A DNA stretch of 36,545 bases from Bryobacterales bacterium (GCA_020847045.1 JADLCT010000103.1:1-36545), one strand, 5' to 3'. Shown: positions 16,996-24,461, counted from the first letter of the stretch. Numbers and translations: made by a program. The notes: generated by a model from the sequence alone, not told the origin.

Positions 16996-17961
16996 ATGAG
17001 ATGGCATATGTTGCTGGGACTCCTGCCGCTGCTGTGCGGGGCGGGTCAATCTGAACCGGCTGGACAGGCCGTGGCGGTGGGGAAAGCATGGGATGCCGAA
17101 CAACTCCTCGACGGCGCCCGGCCGGAAGCGGCGGTTGAGGCGTACACGAAGGCGATTCCCAAACTGGCGGCCACGTTCGGCGAGGCCGGAGCGCGCACGC
17201 TGGTGGCCATGAACAACCTGGCCGCCGCGCTGCTGGAGTTGAACCGGCCGGCGGAGGCCGAGGCTCTTCTGCGCGATGTGCTGGACCGGCGGCAGCGCGC
17301 CGCGCTGCCGGAGGATCTGACACTGGCCGTCACCTGGGCCAACCTGGGCGAAGCGTTTCTCGCCTCCGGCAAGCTGAACGCCGCCGTCGCCCAGCATGAG
17401 AAGGCGCTCGCGTTGAAGAGGCGTCTCTTTTCGCCGGGCGATCCGGAGATCGCCAACAGCCTCACCGGTCTGGGAGAGGCCCTGCGCCAGAGTGGCGAAC
17501 TGACGCGGGCGCGCAAAGTGCTGGACGAGGCCTTGTCTGTCTGGGCGGCGCCGGCGAAAGGACGAACCGGCGCGGCTTCGCTGCCTCTGATGCCCGGTTA
17601 TGGACATGTGCAAAATTCGCTGGGCATGCTGCACGACGCCGAGGGCCGGCGCGGTGATGCCGAGCGCGCGTTCCTCGCTGCGCTGGAGACGTCGCAGGCG
17701 GTCTACGGCACGCGCAGCATGTTCACGGCGATCATTGAATTCAATCTCGCGGGGCACTACGCGCTGTTCGGGGACTGGAAGCGGGCCGACGCGCATTGCC
17801 GGCGGGCGCTGGAGGTGTACGAGTTGCAACCGGCGCACCAGGATGACCGCCTCCAGGTGGCGCTCAGCTTGCACGCATTGGTGTTGGACAAAATAAGCGG
17901 ACACAAGGAAGAGGCGCGGGCGCAGCGTCAGAGGGCCAACACGATTCGTGCGCTGCGCTAG
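16996..17961 (+). CDS. Secreted tetratricopeptide-repeat protein
   Basis: 321 residues. An N-terminal Sec signal (MRWHMLLGLLPLLCGAG, possibly cleaved near residue 20, or lipoprotein-like with a Cys at 14) precedes a run of TPR helix pairs of the tetratricopeptide/CHAT-associated kind: AMNNLAAALLELNRPAEAEALL, VTWANLGEAFLASGKLNAAV, NSLTGLGEALRQSGELTRA, HVQNSLGMLHDAEGRRGDAE and FNLAGHYALFGDWKRADAHC. Units are about 42 residues apart, as in kinesin-light-chain-like TPRs. No enzymatic domain was seen; a protein-binding scaffold outside the cytoplasm is likely. ATG at 16996 was chosen because of the GAGG 8 nt before it; ATG at 17008 is an alternative. The partner is unknown. Confidence 0.8.
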   Translation: MRWHMLLGLLPLLCGAGQSEPAGQAVAVGKAWDAEQLLDGARPEAAVEAYTKAIPKLAATFGEAGARTLVAMNNLAAALLELNRPAEAEALLRDVLDRRQRAALPEDLTLAVTWANLGEAFLASGKLNAAVAQHEKALALKRRLFSPGDPEIANSLTGLGEALRQSGELTRARKVLDEALSVWAAPAKGRTGAASLPLMPGYGHVQNSLGMLHDAEGRRGDAERAFLAALETSQAVYGTRSMFTAIIEFNLAGHYALFGDWKRADAHCRRALEVYELQPAHQDDRLQVALSLHALVLDKISGHKEEARAQRQRANTIRALR

Positions 17962-18036
17962 GCAGCTGGCGGAGTGTGTAAGTGTCGCCGCTGGAACGCA
18001 AAAGTACCGTTACTACCAAAATCCAAATCAGTACTT

Positions 18037-18073
18037 CGATTCGAAGAATCGGAGCTACACTCGGTGCAGTGTA
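18037..18073 (+). promoter_or_regulatory. Two adjacent inverted repeats upstream of the PEP-CTERM gene
   Basis: In the 178-nt gap before the PEP-CTERM gene, CGATTC-GAA-GAATCG (18037-18051) is followed 4 nt later by TACACT-CGGTGC-AGTGTA (18056-18073), both with perfect 6-bp arms. A -10-like TATAGT lies at 18088-18093. The arrangement resembles tandem operators just upstream of a promoter. No known binding-site family was recognised. The local base composition is lower in GC than the flanking genes. Confidence 0.45.
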
Positions 18074-18139
18074 AAACGTGCCACCCGTATAGTTTCACGG
18101 CGCACCGTTTTTTGAACGATTTCTGCTTTGGAGGAAGGT

Positions 18140-18838
18140 ATGAAACGCTCTGTATTCCGGCTCGCCCTGTTCGCGATGGCTGCTTCGCTCATGTGCCAGG
18201 CCGCGATTGTTCTGAATTTTGAGAACATCGCTCCTTATCCCAACGGCAACGACATCCTGATTCAGAATTTCTATGATGGAGGACAGGCGAGCAACGGGAA
18301 CGTTGGGCCGGATTTGGGCGTTACGTTCAACGCTCCAGCGCTGTTGATCTGTTTGAACACGATCGGTACGTCTTGTTCGAACACTTCTCACGGCGGTCTT
18401 GGACCCGCGGGGTCTGAACTGGGGGCTCTGTTCTTCCTGACGAGCAACTCCATCACGTTGAACTACGAAAGCGGGTTCGACACGGGATTCTCATTCAACT
18501 ATGTGGCGATCAATTCGCCCGGGTCGCTGGCGGTTTACGACGGTCTCGATGGGACAGGCAATCAGCTTACGACGCTGAATCTGCCCTTGACGCCGTCCGC
18601 CTGCCCTCCGGGCTATAACGCGGGATTCTGCCCGTTCCAGCCGATCGGGGTCGCCTTCGCGGGCACTGCAAAATCCATCGTTTTTGCCGGAGTCGGCAAC
18701 CAGATCGTGTTTGACGACATCACCTTCGGCAGCGTGACGCCCGGAGGCGGAGAAGTGCCTGAGCCGTCGACGGCCGGTCTCATAGCCGCGGGCCTCGCCG
18801 CGTTGGGCCTTTTGGGACGGCGCCGCACGTGTTCGTAA
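18140..18838 (+). CDS. PEP-CTERM sorting-domain exported protein
   Basis: 232 residues. A Sec signal (KRSVFRLALFAMAASLMCQA) is followed by a beta-rich domain with no recognised enzymatic motif (IVLNFENIAPYPNGNDI...; several Asn/Gly/Ser-rich strands, four Cys). The C-terminus is a classic PEP-CTERM anchor: VPEPST, a hydrophobic helix (AGLIAAGLAALGLLG) and RRR. Such proteins are processed by exosortase/XrtA-type enzymes and end up in the envelope or biofilm matrix; no exosortase is in this window. ATG at 18140 was chosen for the strong GGAGGAAGG just before it (18130-18138); the in-frame ATG at 18128 has none. Codon use is visibly less GC-biased than in the neighbours. Confidence 0.9.
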   Translation: MKRSVFRLALFAMAASLMCQAAIVLNFENIAPYPNGNDILIQNFYDGGQASNGNVGPDLGVTFNAPALLICLNTIGTSCSNTSHGGLGPAGSELGALFFLTSNSITLNYESGFDTGFSFNYVAINSPGSLAVYDGLDGTGNQLTTLNLPLTPSACPPGYNAGFCPFQPIGVAFAGTAKSIVFAGVGNQIVFDDITFGSVTPGGGEVPEPSTAGLIAAGLAALGLLGRRRTCS

Positions 18839-18853
18839 CGGCAAGCGCAGACG

Positions 18854-18925
18854 ACGCTGATCCGCTTCAATGATCGGGCATCCCGTCTGGCCAACTCAGG
18901 CCAGGGATGTGAGGCGGATCAGTGT
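18854..18925. other. Nested long-stem inverted repeat (possible ncRNA or terminator structure)
   Basis: An outer stem pairs 18854-18865 (ACGCTGATCCGC) with 18914-18925 (GCGGATCAGTGT), 12 pairs with one G-T. An inner stem pairs CATCC (18879-18883) with GGATG (18905-18909) and CTGGCC (18887-18892) with GGCCAG (18899-18904), closed by a 6-nt loop AACTCA. The whole is a 72-nt rod with one asymmetric internal loop, in the gap between the PEP-CTERM stop (18838) and tRNA-Ser. There is no T-run on either side, so a simple intrinsic terminator does not explain it. Confidence 0.6.
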
Positions 18926-18927
18926 GC

Positions 18928-18948
18928 GGGAAGAAGAGGCGCTGCCTC
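18928..18948 (-). terminator. Candidate terminator of tRNA-Ser (minus strand)
   Basis: Read on the minus strand, GAGGC-AGC-GCCTC (18948-18936) is a short stem-loop followed by TTCTTCCC. It lies about 57 nt beyond the encoded CCA of tRNA-Ser. The stem is short and the tail mixed, so confidence is low. Confidence 0.35.
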
Positions 18949-18952
18949 GAAT

Positions 18953-18983
18953 CGGCTTGCCGCAGTTCACACAAAGCAAGCCG
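18953..18983. repeat. 8-bp inverted repeat downstream of tRNA-Ser
   Basis: CGGCTTGC (18953-18960) and GCAAGCCG (18976-18983) are perfect inverted copies with a 15-nt spacer. It is the third inverted repeat in the 166-nt gap 18839-19004. On the plus strand TTCATTT follows it, so it might act as a weak terminator for the PEP-CTERM transcript; on the minus strand it lies just after tRNA-Ser and may be a processing or termination signal. Confidence 0.45.
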
Positions 18984-19004
18984 TTCATTTGCGCTTCAGG
19001 AAAC

Positions 19005-19098
<94 letters not shown>

Positions 19099-19143
19099 GT
19101 TACTAAATCACTTAAATTCAGCGAGTTGTGGTCGACGCCCTCT

Positions 19144-19173
19144 ATTATACTGCAATCATCCAGGCGCGCTCAA
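19144..19173 (-). promoter_or_regulatory. Promoter of tRNA-Ser
   Basis: On the minus strand TTGAGC (19173-19168) is followed after 18 nt by a perfect TATAAT (19149-19144). Transcription would begin near 19137, about 39 nt before the mature 5' end at 19098. This is the best canonical sigma-70 type promoter in the window together with that of secG. Confidence 0.75.
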
Positions 19174-19252
19174 CCACGAGAGCCGCTACATTTCGCCAGC
19201 AGGCTGCCGCCCATCCGGCTGATCTGCGTAGCGGCCAGATCCGCCGCGACCA

Positions 19253-19900
19253 CTACCTCTTGCGGAAGATAGCCATGTACTGCGAGTTCTCGGTGAATGG
19301 CTTGGATTCGACGAGCGTGAAGCCGTGCCGTTGAATCTCGGCCGCGACGGCGTCGTCGTCCAACCGGATGTGATCGGGATCGCGGAAGCCACGCTTGTAA
19401 AAATCGACAATCACCAGGCGGCCGCCCGGCCTCAGCCCCGCATGGATCGAGGCGAGCATCTCGGCCGGGTAGTCGAAGTGATGATAGGCGTCCAGAATAA
19501 GAGCCACGTCGGTGGAGCCGGCCGGCAAACGGGCCGAGCGCTCGTTGCCGTGAATGAACTCGACGGCCAGTTTGTGCGCGGCGGCGTTCTCGCGCGCCAT
19601 GGCCAGGAAGTCTGGAAAGATGTCCTCGGCGATCACCTTGCCCTTGGGGCCAACCGCTTCGGACAGGTAGGGCAGCATGAAGCCGACGCCGGTGCCGATA
19701 TCGGCCACCGTCATGCCGGGTTGCAGACCGATGGCCGCAATGAGTTCACGCGGTTTTTGCCGCGCCTCGCGGTCATGCGCGCCCAGAGTGGCGGCCACGC
19801 GCGCGCGGCCTTCCTCGGTGCGGTATCCCCTGTTGGCGTCGGCGGCCACCTGCGCGGAGAGCAGCGAAGCGGCAGCCAGAAATGTGGCTGTGATTTTCAT
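19253..19900 (-). CDS. Exported class I SAM-dependent methyltransferase
   Basis: 215 residues. The first about 20 residues (MKITATFLAAASLLSAQVAA) look like a Sec signal peptide, unusual for a methyltransferase but common in this family in Acidobacteriota. Then comes a Rossmann-like methyltransferase: motif I VADIGTGVGFMLPYLS (DIGTGVG at residues 67-73), acidic end of beta-2 at GKVIAEDIFP, motif IV around DVALILDAYHHFDYPAEML, and GGRLVIVDFYKRGF. These match the UbiE/Methyltransf_11 type. The substrate is unknown. The start overlaps the stop of hom by 4 nt (ATGA), so it is translated from the same mRNA; no functional link to threonine/methionine synthesis is evident. Confidence 0.85.
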   Translation of the reverse strand: MKITATFLAAASLLSAQVAADANRGYRTEEGRARVAATLGAHDREARQKPRELIAAIGLQPGMTVADIGTGVGFMLPYLSEAVGPKGKVIAEDIFPDFLAMARENAAAHKLAVEFIHGNERSARLPAGSTDVALILDAYHHFDYPAEMLASIHAGLRPGGRLVIVDFYKRGFRDPDHIRLDDDAVAAEIQRHGFTLVESKPFTENSQYMAIFRKR

Positions 19901-21219
19901 AACGAGGTCTCCATGGGGAGCGCCAGCGGCGGTTCTTTCAGAAAATCAAGCGCGGCCATCTGCTCCACGGCGTCGCGCAGATCGGCCTCGCAGGTGGTTT
20001 CCAACGTGATGACGAACGGCAGGTCCTCTTTGGTGTCGGAGGGAAGTTGCAGGACGGCGTCGAGGCTCACCTTTTTCCCGGCGAGAATACCGGCCAGCGC
20101 GGCGATGATGCCGGGACGGTCGTGCACGCGGAACCGCAAATACCAGGCGCGGCGCTGAAGCGTGATGGGGATGGGCCGGTAGGCGCCGAGCCTCGCGTGG
20201 GCAAAGGGCGAGACGCGTTCGGGCGATCCGTTGCGAATCTCGCGGGCCACACGCATGAGGTCGCTCACAACAGCCACGCCGGTGGGATGCGGACCAGCGC
20301 CACGGCCATAGTAAAACGTGTCGGCGCCATATTCGCCGCGCACCCAGATGGCGTTATAAGCTCCCTGCACGCCCGCCAGAATCGTATCGCGGGGAATCAG
20401 CGCCGGACGCACGCTGAGCAGAAGGCCCTCGGGCGTTTGCCGGGCGGCGCATAACAGACGGATGGTATAGCCGAGTTGATGCGCGTACTGGAAATCGAGC
20501 GGCGTCAGCCGGCGGATTCCCTCCGTATAGATGTCGGAAGGAGCGATCCGTTCGCCAAACGCCAGAGCGGAGAGCAGCGCGAGTTTGGAGCGCGCGTCTA
20601 ACCCGTCGATGTCGGCGCTCGGATCTGCCTCGGCATAGCCCAGGCGCTGCGCCTCGGCGAGCACGGTTTCAAACGCTGAGCCGTGGCGTTCGATGGCCGT
20701 CAGAATGTAATTGCTGGTGCCGTTCAGAATGCCGAACAGAGCCTGAATCCGGTCTCCCGAAATGCCTTCCCGCAGAACCGTGTGGATGGGAATGCCGCCG
20801 GCGACGCTGGCCTCCATGGCCAGGTTGATGCCTGCGGCGATCGCCTTCTCCCAAATGTCCGCGCCGTGCAGAGCCATCAGCTCCTTGTTCGCCGTCACCA
20901 CGCTCTTACCCGCGCCGATGGCGGCATCGATGACCTCGCGCGCCACGCCCGTGCCGCCAATCAGCTCGCACACGATGTCCACTTCGGGATCGTTCACCAC
21001 GTCGCGCCAGTCCGCCGTGCGGCGCACGGCATCCACGCCCGCCGGCAGTTCCTTGCCTGCCACCGAACGGCTGCACACCGAGTGCACGCGCAGCGGAAAA
21101 CCGAGCTTGGCCTCAATCTGTCCGGCGTTGCCAGAAAGGATGCTCAAGGCGCCGGAACCTACGTTGCCCAGGCCAACGAGCCCCACGCGGACGGCCCGGC
21201 CGGGATTCACGGAAAGCAT
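19897..21219 (-). CDS. hom: Homoserine dehydrogenase with C-terminal ACT domain
   Basis: 440 residues; NAD(P)H-dependent reduction of aspartate semialdehyde to homoserine, the branch to threonine, methionine and isoleucine. Rossmann GLGNVG at residues 16-21; catalytic-domain hallmark TANKELMALHG near residue 110, GGIPIHTVLREGISGD, GILNGTSNYIL and EAQRLGYAEADPSADIDGLDARSKLALL. An ACT domain (about 360-435; RVHDRPGIIAALAGILAGKKV) suggests feedback control by an amino acid, as in other Gram-positive-type Hom proteins. The ATG (21219-21217) has no clear Shine-Dalgarno sequence; a minus-strand TATCAT lies only 7 nt upstream, pointing to a leaderless transcript. It is divergent from the small secreted gene with a 24-bp gap. 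Confidence 0.96.
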   Translation of the reverse strand: MLSVNPGRAVRVGLVGLGNVGSGALSILSGNAGQIEAKLGFPLRVHSVCSRSVAGKELPAGVDAVRRTADWRDVVNDPEVDIVCELIGGTGVAREVIDAAIGAGKSVVTANKELMALHGADIWEKAIAAGINLAMEASVAGGIPIHTVLREGISGDRIQALFGILNGTSNYILTAIERHGSAFETVLAEAQRLGYAEADPSADIDGLDARSKLALLSALAFGERIAPSDIYTEGIRRLTPLDFQYAHQLGYTIRLLCAARQTPEGLLLSVRPALIPRDTILAGVQGAYNAIWVRGEYGADTFYYGRGAGPHPTGVAVVSDLMRVAREIRNGSPERVSPFAHARLGAYRPIPITLQRRAWYLRFRVHDRPGIIAALAGILAGKKVSLDAVLQLPSDTKEDLPFVITLETTCEADLRDAVEQMAALDFLKEPPLALPMETSL

Positions 21220-21225
21220 AAACCG

Positions 21226-21233
21226 CTATGATA
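21226..21233. promoter_or_regulatory. Shared symmetric -10 between hom and the divergent small gene
   Basis: GCTATGATAGC (21225-21235) reads TATGAT on the plus strand (21227-21232) and TATCAT on the minus strand (21232-21227, inside CTATCATAG). It is 11 nt before the plus-strand ATG (21244) and 7 nt before the minus-strand ATG (21219). The whole gap between the two start codons is 24 bp. No Shine-Dalgarno sequence fits in either direction, so both transcripts are probably leaderless. Confidence 0.5.
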
Positions 21234-21243
21234 GCAGCAGCGC

Positions 21244-21555
21244 ATGAAACCCCTGATTTTGCGAGTTACGATCGCTTTGGGCGTCACGCTCCCGGCCGGT
21301 CTGCTGTTGTTCGCGCAACTCCCTCCGCAGGAGGATCCGCCGCCAAAGATCAAGCGCGCTCAGATCGAGGCGATCCTCAAGGATGACCATGCGAAATCCT
21401 TGCAGGACGCCGCCGAGTTGATGCGCCTGTCCGAGGAGTTGAAAATAGAGTTGGAAAAGGGCAGCGCGCACACCGTGTCGCTGGCCTCGATCCGGAAGAC
21501 CGAGGAGATCGAGAAGCTGGCCAAACGGATTCGCGGCCGTTTGAAACGGTACTAG
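21244..21555 (+). CDS. Small secreted or periplasmic protein of unknown function
   Basis: 103 residues. A hydrophobic N-terminus (LRVTIALGVTLPAGLLLFAQ) looks like a signal peptide or anchor. The rest (after a Pro-rich QEDPPPKIKR) is strongly charged and helical, likely a coiled coil: IEAILKDDHAKSLQDAAELM, LSEELKIELEKGS, RKTEEIEKLAKRIRGRLKRY. I do not recognise a named family, although the DAAELMRLSEELKIELEK pattern feels family-like. It is divergent from hom and 65 nt before pyrR on the same strand. Its coding potential is supported by the signal-like start, consistent composition and a -10 element (TATGAT) right before it. A Cpx/heavy-metal-binding-type periplasmic coiled coil is one possibility; there is no evidence to decide. 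Confidence 0.7.
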   Translation: MKPLILRVTIALGVTLPAGLLLFAQLPPQEDPPPKIKRAQIEAILKDDHAKSLQDAAELMRLSEELKIELEKGSAHTVSLASIRKTEEIEKLAKRIRGRLKRY

Positions 21556-21620
21556 CCGCGCGCCGCCCTAGTGGCCACCGCCCAAATGAGCCGCCTATGC
21601 TACGCTGGAGCGTTTACGAC

Positions 21621-22175
21621 ATGCCCGATACGCGCGAAAAAGCCCAGTTGATGAGTGCGTCCGAGATCGACCGGACGCTGGTGCGTCTGGCGCACGAGGT
21701 TCTCGAGAAGACCGCCGATCTGGACCGGCTGGCCTTCGTCGGCATCCGCCGGCGCGGCGTGCCGCTGGCCCAGCGTCTGGCGGCCAAGATCCAGCAGTTG
21801 GAAAAGCGCGAAGTGCCGGTGGGTATCCTCGACATCAACCTCTACCGCGACGATCTGTCCACGGTTTCCAGCACGCCGGTGGTGAACGGCACTGAGATTC
21901 CCTTTTCCGTGGCGGGCCGCGACATCATCCTCACCGACGACGTGCTGTACACGGGCCGTACGATTCGCGCGGCGCTGGACGCGCTGTTCGACCAGGGCCG
22001 GCCGGCGCGCGTACAGCTTCTGGCGCTGATCGACCGCGGCCATCGTGAACTACCCATCGAGGCGCGCTACGTGGGGCGCACCGTACAGACTACGGATGCC
22101 GAGATCATCGAGGTGAAGTTCCAGGAGATCGACGGCGTCGAGAAGGTGCTTCTGGTTGAGAAAGTGGAGGACTGA
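21621..22175 (+). CDS. pyrR: PyrR bifunctional regulator / uracil phosphoribosyltransferase
   Basis: 184 residues from 21621. PyrR binds pyr mRNA in a UMP-dependent way in Bacillus and converts uracil plus PRPP to UMP. Family blocks: SASEIDRTLVRLAHEVLEK, FVGIRRRGVPLAQRL, LDINLYRDDLS, and the PRPP loop DIILTDDVLYTGRTIRAAL (residues about 101-119), ending with EIIEVKFQEIDGVEKVLL. ATG at 21621 was preferred: GGAG at 21607-21610 precedes it and a TATGCT -10-like hexamer (21596-21601) would leave the alternative ATG at 21597 outside the mRNA. From 21597 the protein would gain 8 residues. It heads pyrR-pyrB-pyrC, and only 65 nt separates it from the previous gene, with no visible attenuator. Confidence 0.93.
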   Translation: MPDTREKAQLMSASEIDRTLVRLAHEVLEKTADLDRLAFVGIRRRGVPLAQRLAAKIQQLEKREVPVGILDINLYRDDLSTVSSTPVVNGTEIPFSVAGRDIILTDDVLYTGRTIRAALDALFDQGRPARVQLLALIDRGHRELPIEARYVGRTVQTTDAEIIEVKFQEIDGVEKVLLVEKVED

Positions 22176-22178
22176 GGC

Positions 22179-23105
22179 ATGACCACCGCGCAGGACGGAT
22201 TGCGCGCCGGACTGCTCGGAATCGAGGATCTGAGCCGCACCGAGATCGAATGGATTCTGCGCCGGGCCAAGGAATTTCAGAGGCAGCAGACGCCGGGCCG
22301 CAAGCTCGACACGCTGCGCGGACGCATGGTGGTGCTGCTCTTCTTCGAGTCCTCCACGCGTACGCGCACCAGTTTTGAGATCGCCGCCAAGCGTCTGGGC
22401 GCCGACTCGGTTTCGATCTCCGTGGCCGCCTCCAGCGTGAGTAAGGGCGAGTCGCTGGTGGACACCTTGAATACTCTGGCCGCGATGCGGCCGGACGCGA
22501 TCGTGATGCGGCATGCGGCTTCGGGGGCGCCCCATTTTTTGGCACGCCACCTGCCGATTCCCATCATCAACGCCGGCGACGGCACGCACGAGCACCCCAC
22601 GCAAGCGCTGTTGGACGCGATGACGATTCTGGATCACAGACCGTCGCTCGAAGGCTTGAAAGTGGCCATCATCGGCGACATCGCGCACAGCCGTGTGGCC
22701 CGCTCGAACGTCCACCTGTTGACGAAATTCGGGGCTGACGTGGTGCTGTGCGGACCGCCCACGCTGCTGCCGGAAGAGCTCGGACGGCTGGCGCCGGGCG
22801 TGAAGCTCACCTACCGCATGGACGAGGCCATCCGCGGCGCCGACGTGATCATGATGCTGCGCGTGCAACTGGAGCGGCAGTTTGAAACCACCTTTCCGGC
22901 GGGCGAGTATTTCGGCTTTTACGGCTTGCGGCAGGAGCATGTGGAACTGGCCAGGCCCGACGTGATCGTGATGCACCCGGGACCGATCAACCGCGGACGG
23001 GAGTTGAGCTCCGAGGTGGCCGATTCGCAGCAGTCGGTGATTCTGAATCAGGTGGAGAACGGCGTGTTCGTGCGTATGGCCGTGCTCGAACGGGTGTTGC
23101 CGTGA
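22179..23105 (+). CDS. pyrB: Aspartate carbamoyltransferase catalytic subunit
   Basis: 308 residues; joins carbamoyl phosphate to aspartate in the second step of UMP synthesis. Carbamoyl-phosphate binding loop [13 protein letters not shown] (Ser59-Thr60-Arg61-Thr62), S-x-x-KGES loop ([13 protein letters not shown], about 87-99), MRHAASG, the [11 protein letters not shown] motif near residue 142, and the aspartate-domain [16 protein letters not shown]. All active-site residues expected for PyrB are visible. A good GGAGG (22167-22171) precedes the ATG, 3 nt after the pyrR stop. It ends overlapping pyrC by 4 nt. There is no pyrI regulatory subunit in the window, consistent with the PyrB-PyrC associated class. 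Confidence 0.96.
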   Translation: MTTAQDGLRAGLLGIEDLSRTEIEWILRRAKEFQRQQTPGRKLDTLRGRMVVLLFFESSTRTRTSFEIAAKRLGADSVSISVAASSVSKGESLVDTLNTLAAMRPDAIVMRHAASGAPHFLARHLPIPIINAGDGTHEHPTQALLDAMTILDHRPSLEGLKVAIIGDIAHSRVARSNVHLLTKFGADVVLCGPPTLLPEELGRLAPGVKLTYRMDEAIRGADVIMMLRVQLERQFETTFPAGEYFGFYGLRQEHVELARPDVIVMHPGPINRGRELSSEVADSQQSVILNQVENGVFVRMAVLERVLP

Positions 23106-24388
23106 AGGAAAGCATGCTGGTGATTCGCAACGGACGGGTGATCGACCCGGCCTCCGGCCTCGACGCCGTGTGCGACGTATATCTCGCCGCCGGGCGCGTG
23201 GCCGCCGTGGGCGCGAACCTCGATGCGCCATCGTCCGCCGCGGTGTTCGACGCCACGGGCATGACTGTCGCGCCGGGCTTCATCGACATGCACGTTCATC
23301 TGCGCGAGCCTGGCTTTGAGCACGCCGAGTCCATCGAAACGGGCGCGCGCGCGGCGGCCGCGGGCGGTTTCACCAGCGTCTGCTGCATGCCGAACACCTC
23401 GCCGGTGAACGATAGCGCTACGGTGACCAGCTACATTATCGAGCGGGCCAAGCAGAAGTCGGTGGTGAATATCTATCCCATAGGCGCCATCACGAAGGGC
23501 AGCAAGGGCGAGGAACTTGCCGGCATCGGCGCGATGGTGAAGGCCGGCGCGGTGGCCATCAGCGACGACGGCCGCCCGGTGATGAACTCGCGCGTGATGC
23601 GCCGCGCGATGGAGCTGGCCAAGAGCCACGATATTCCCGTCATCGACCATTGCGAGGATCTGAACCTGAGCGCCGGCGGCGACATGCACGAAGGCGAGAC
23701 GAGCGTGCGGCGCGGCCTGCGCGGCATTCCCTCCGCCGCCGAGGACGTGATGGTGGCGCGCGATATTCTGCTGGCCGAGGTCACCGGCGCGCGCTTCCAC
23801 GTGGCGCACATCTCCACGCATCATGCCGTGGCCATGGTGGCCTTCGCCAAAAAGCGCGGTTTGAAGGTGAGCTGCGAGGCCACGCCGCACCACTTCGTGC
23901 TGGCCGATTCGGACACGGCGCCCTACGATTCCAACTACAAGATGAAACCTCCGCTGCGCGGCAAGCACGACGTGGCGGCCGTGCTGGAGGGCCTTGTGGA
24001 CGGCACCGTCGAGGTGATCGCCACCGATCATGCGCCGCACGCGGGCAGTGAAAAAATGCAGGAGTTTGAACGCTGCCCGTTCGGCATCACGGGGCTGGAA
24101 ACGGCCATCGGCATCACGTTGGAGGAACTGGTGCATCCGGGCAGGATCACGCTGCGAAAGATGATCGAGCTGTACACCACCGGGCCCGCTCGCGTGATGG
24201 GGCTCGACCGCGGCACGCTGACTCCGGGCGCGCCGGCCGACGTCACCATTTTCGACACGGCCACCGCGTGGACCTACGACGTCAACAAGACCCAGTCCAA
24301 GAGCAAGAACTCGCCGTTTCACGGCCACACCTACAAGGGCGGACCGGTGGCCACCATCGTGGCGGGCCGTATTGTGTGGCAGCGGTAA
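23102..24388 (+). CDS. pyrC: Dihydroorotase
   Basis: 428 residues; reversible cyclisation of carbamoyl aspartate to dihydroorotate. The zinc-binding His-x-His is at His64/His66 ([14 protein letters not shown]). Other signatures are [12 protein letters not shown], a SDDG segment in place of the carboxylated-Lys motif of other types, [18 protein letters not shown] and ATDHAPH. This matches the amidohydrolase (class I, Bacillus/Aquifex-type) PyrC that often forms complexes with PyrB. The GTG at 23102 overlaps the pyrB stop by 4 nt (GTGA); ATG at 23114 is an alternative start. It ends the pyr operon; a 73-nt GC-rich gap follows. Confidence 0.95.
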   Translation: MKESMLVIRNGRVIDPASGLDAVCDVYLAAGRVAAVGANLDAPSSAAVFDATGMTVAPGFIDMHVHLREPGFEHAESIETGARAAAAGGFTSVCCMPNTSPVNDSATVTSYIIERAKQKSVVNIYPIGAITKGSKGEELAGIGAMVKAGAVAISDDGRPVMNSRVMRRAMELAKSHDIPVIDHCEDLNLSAGGDMHEGETSVRRGLRGIPSAAEDVMVARDILLAEVTGARFHVAHISTHHAVAMVAFAKKRGLKVSCEATPHHFVLADSDTAPYDSNYKMKPPLRGKHDVAAVLEGLVDGTVEVIATDHAPHAGSEKMQEFERCPFGITGLETAIGITLEELVHPGRITLRKMIELYTTGPARVMGLDRGTLTPGAPADVTIFDTATAWTYDVNKTQSKSKNSPFHGHTYKGGPVATIVAGRIVWQR

Positions 24389-24447
24389 CACCGCGCGCCC
24401 ACGCCCATCCGCGCCGCGCGTGAAGGGCGCGCCTCCGCCGCCAACGC

Positions 24448-24453
24448 TATAGT
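24448..24453 (+). promoter_or_regulatory. -10 element directly before the UPF0182 gene
   Basis: TATAGT ends 8 nt before the GTG start at 24462, predicting a transcription start about 1-2 nt before the start codon. No Shine-Dalgarno sequence fits in between (GGTGGGCA). No -35 match was seen in the GC-rich stretch upstream. Confidence 0.5.
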
Positions 24454-24461
24454 GGTGGGCA

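Noticed and set aside
16339..17904. Minus-strand open frame of 521 codons opposite the isomerase and TPR genes
   Set aside because: Crosses two real genes and their hairpins; composition is His/Arg/Gln-rich without motifs.
17974..18222. 82-codon plus-strand frame with several Cys before the PEP-CTERM gene
   Set aside because: It overlaps the inverted repeats and the strong ribosome site of the PEP-CTERM gene in another frame; no ribosome site of its own and no recognisable fold.
23048..24391. Minus-strand open frame of 447 codons opposite pyrC
   Set aside because: pyrC has all catalytic motifs; the antisense product is His/Ala/Arg-rich and unrelated to any family.
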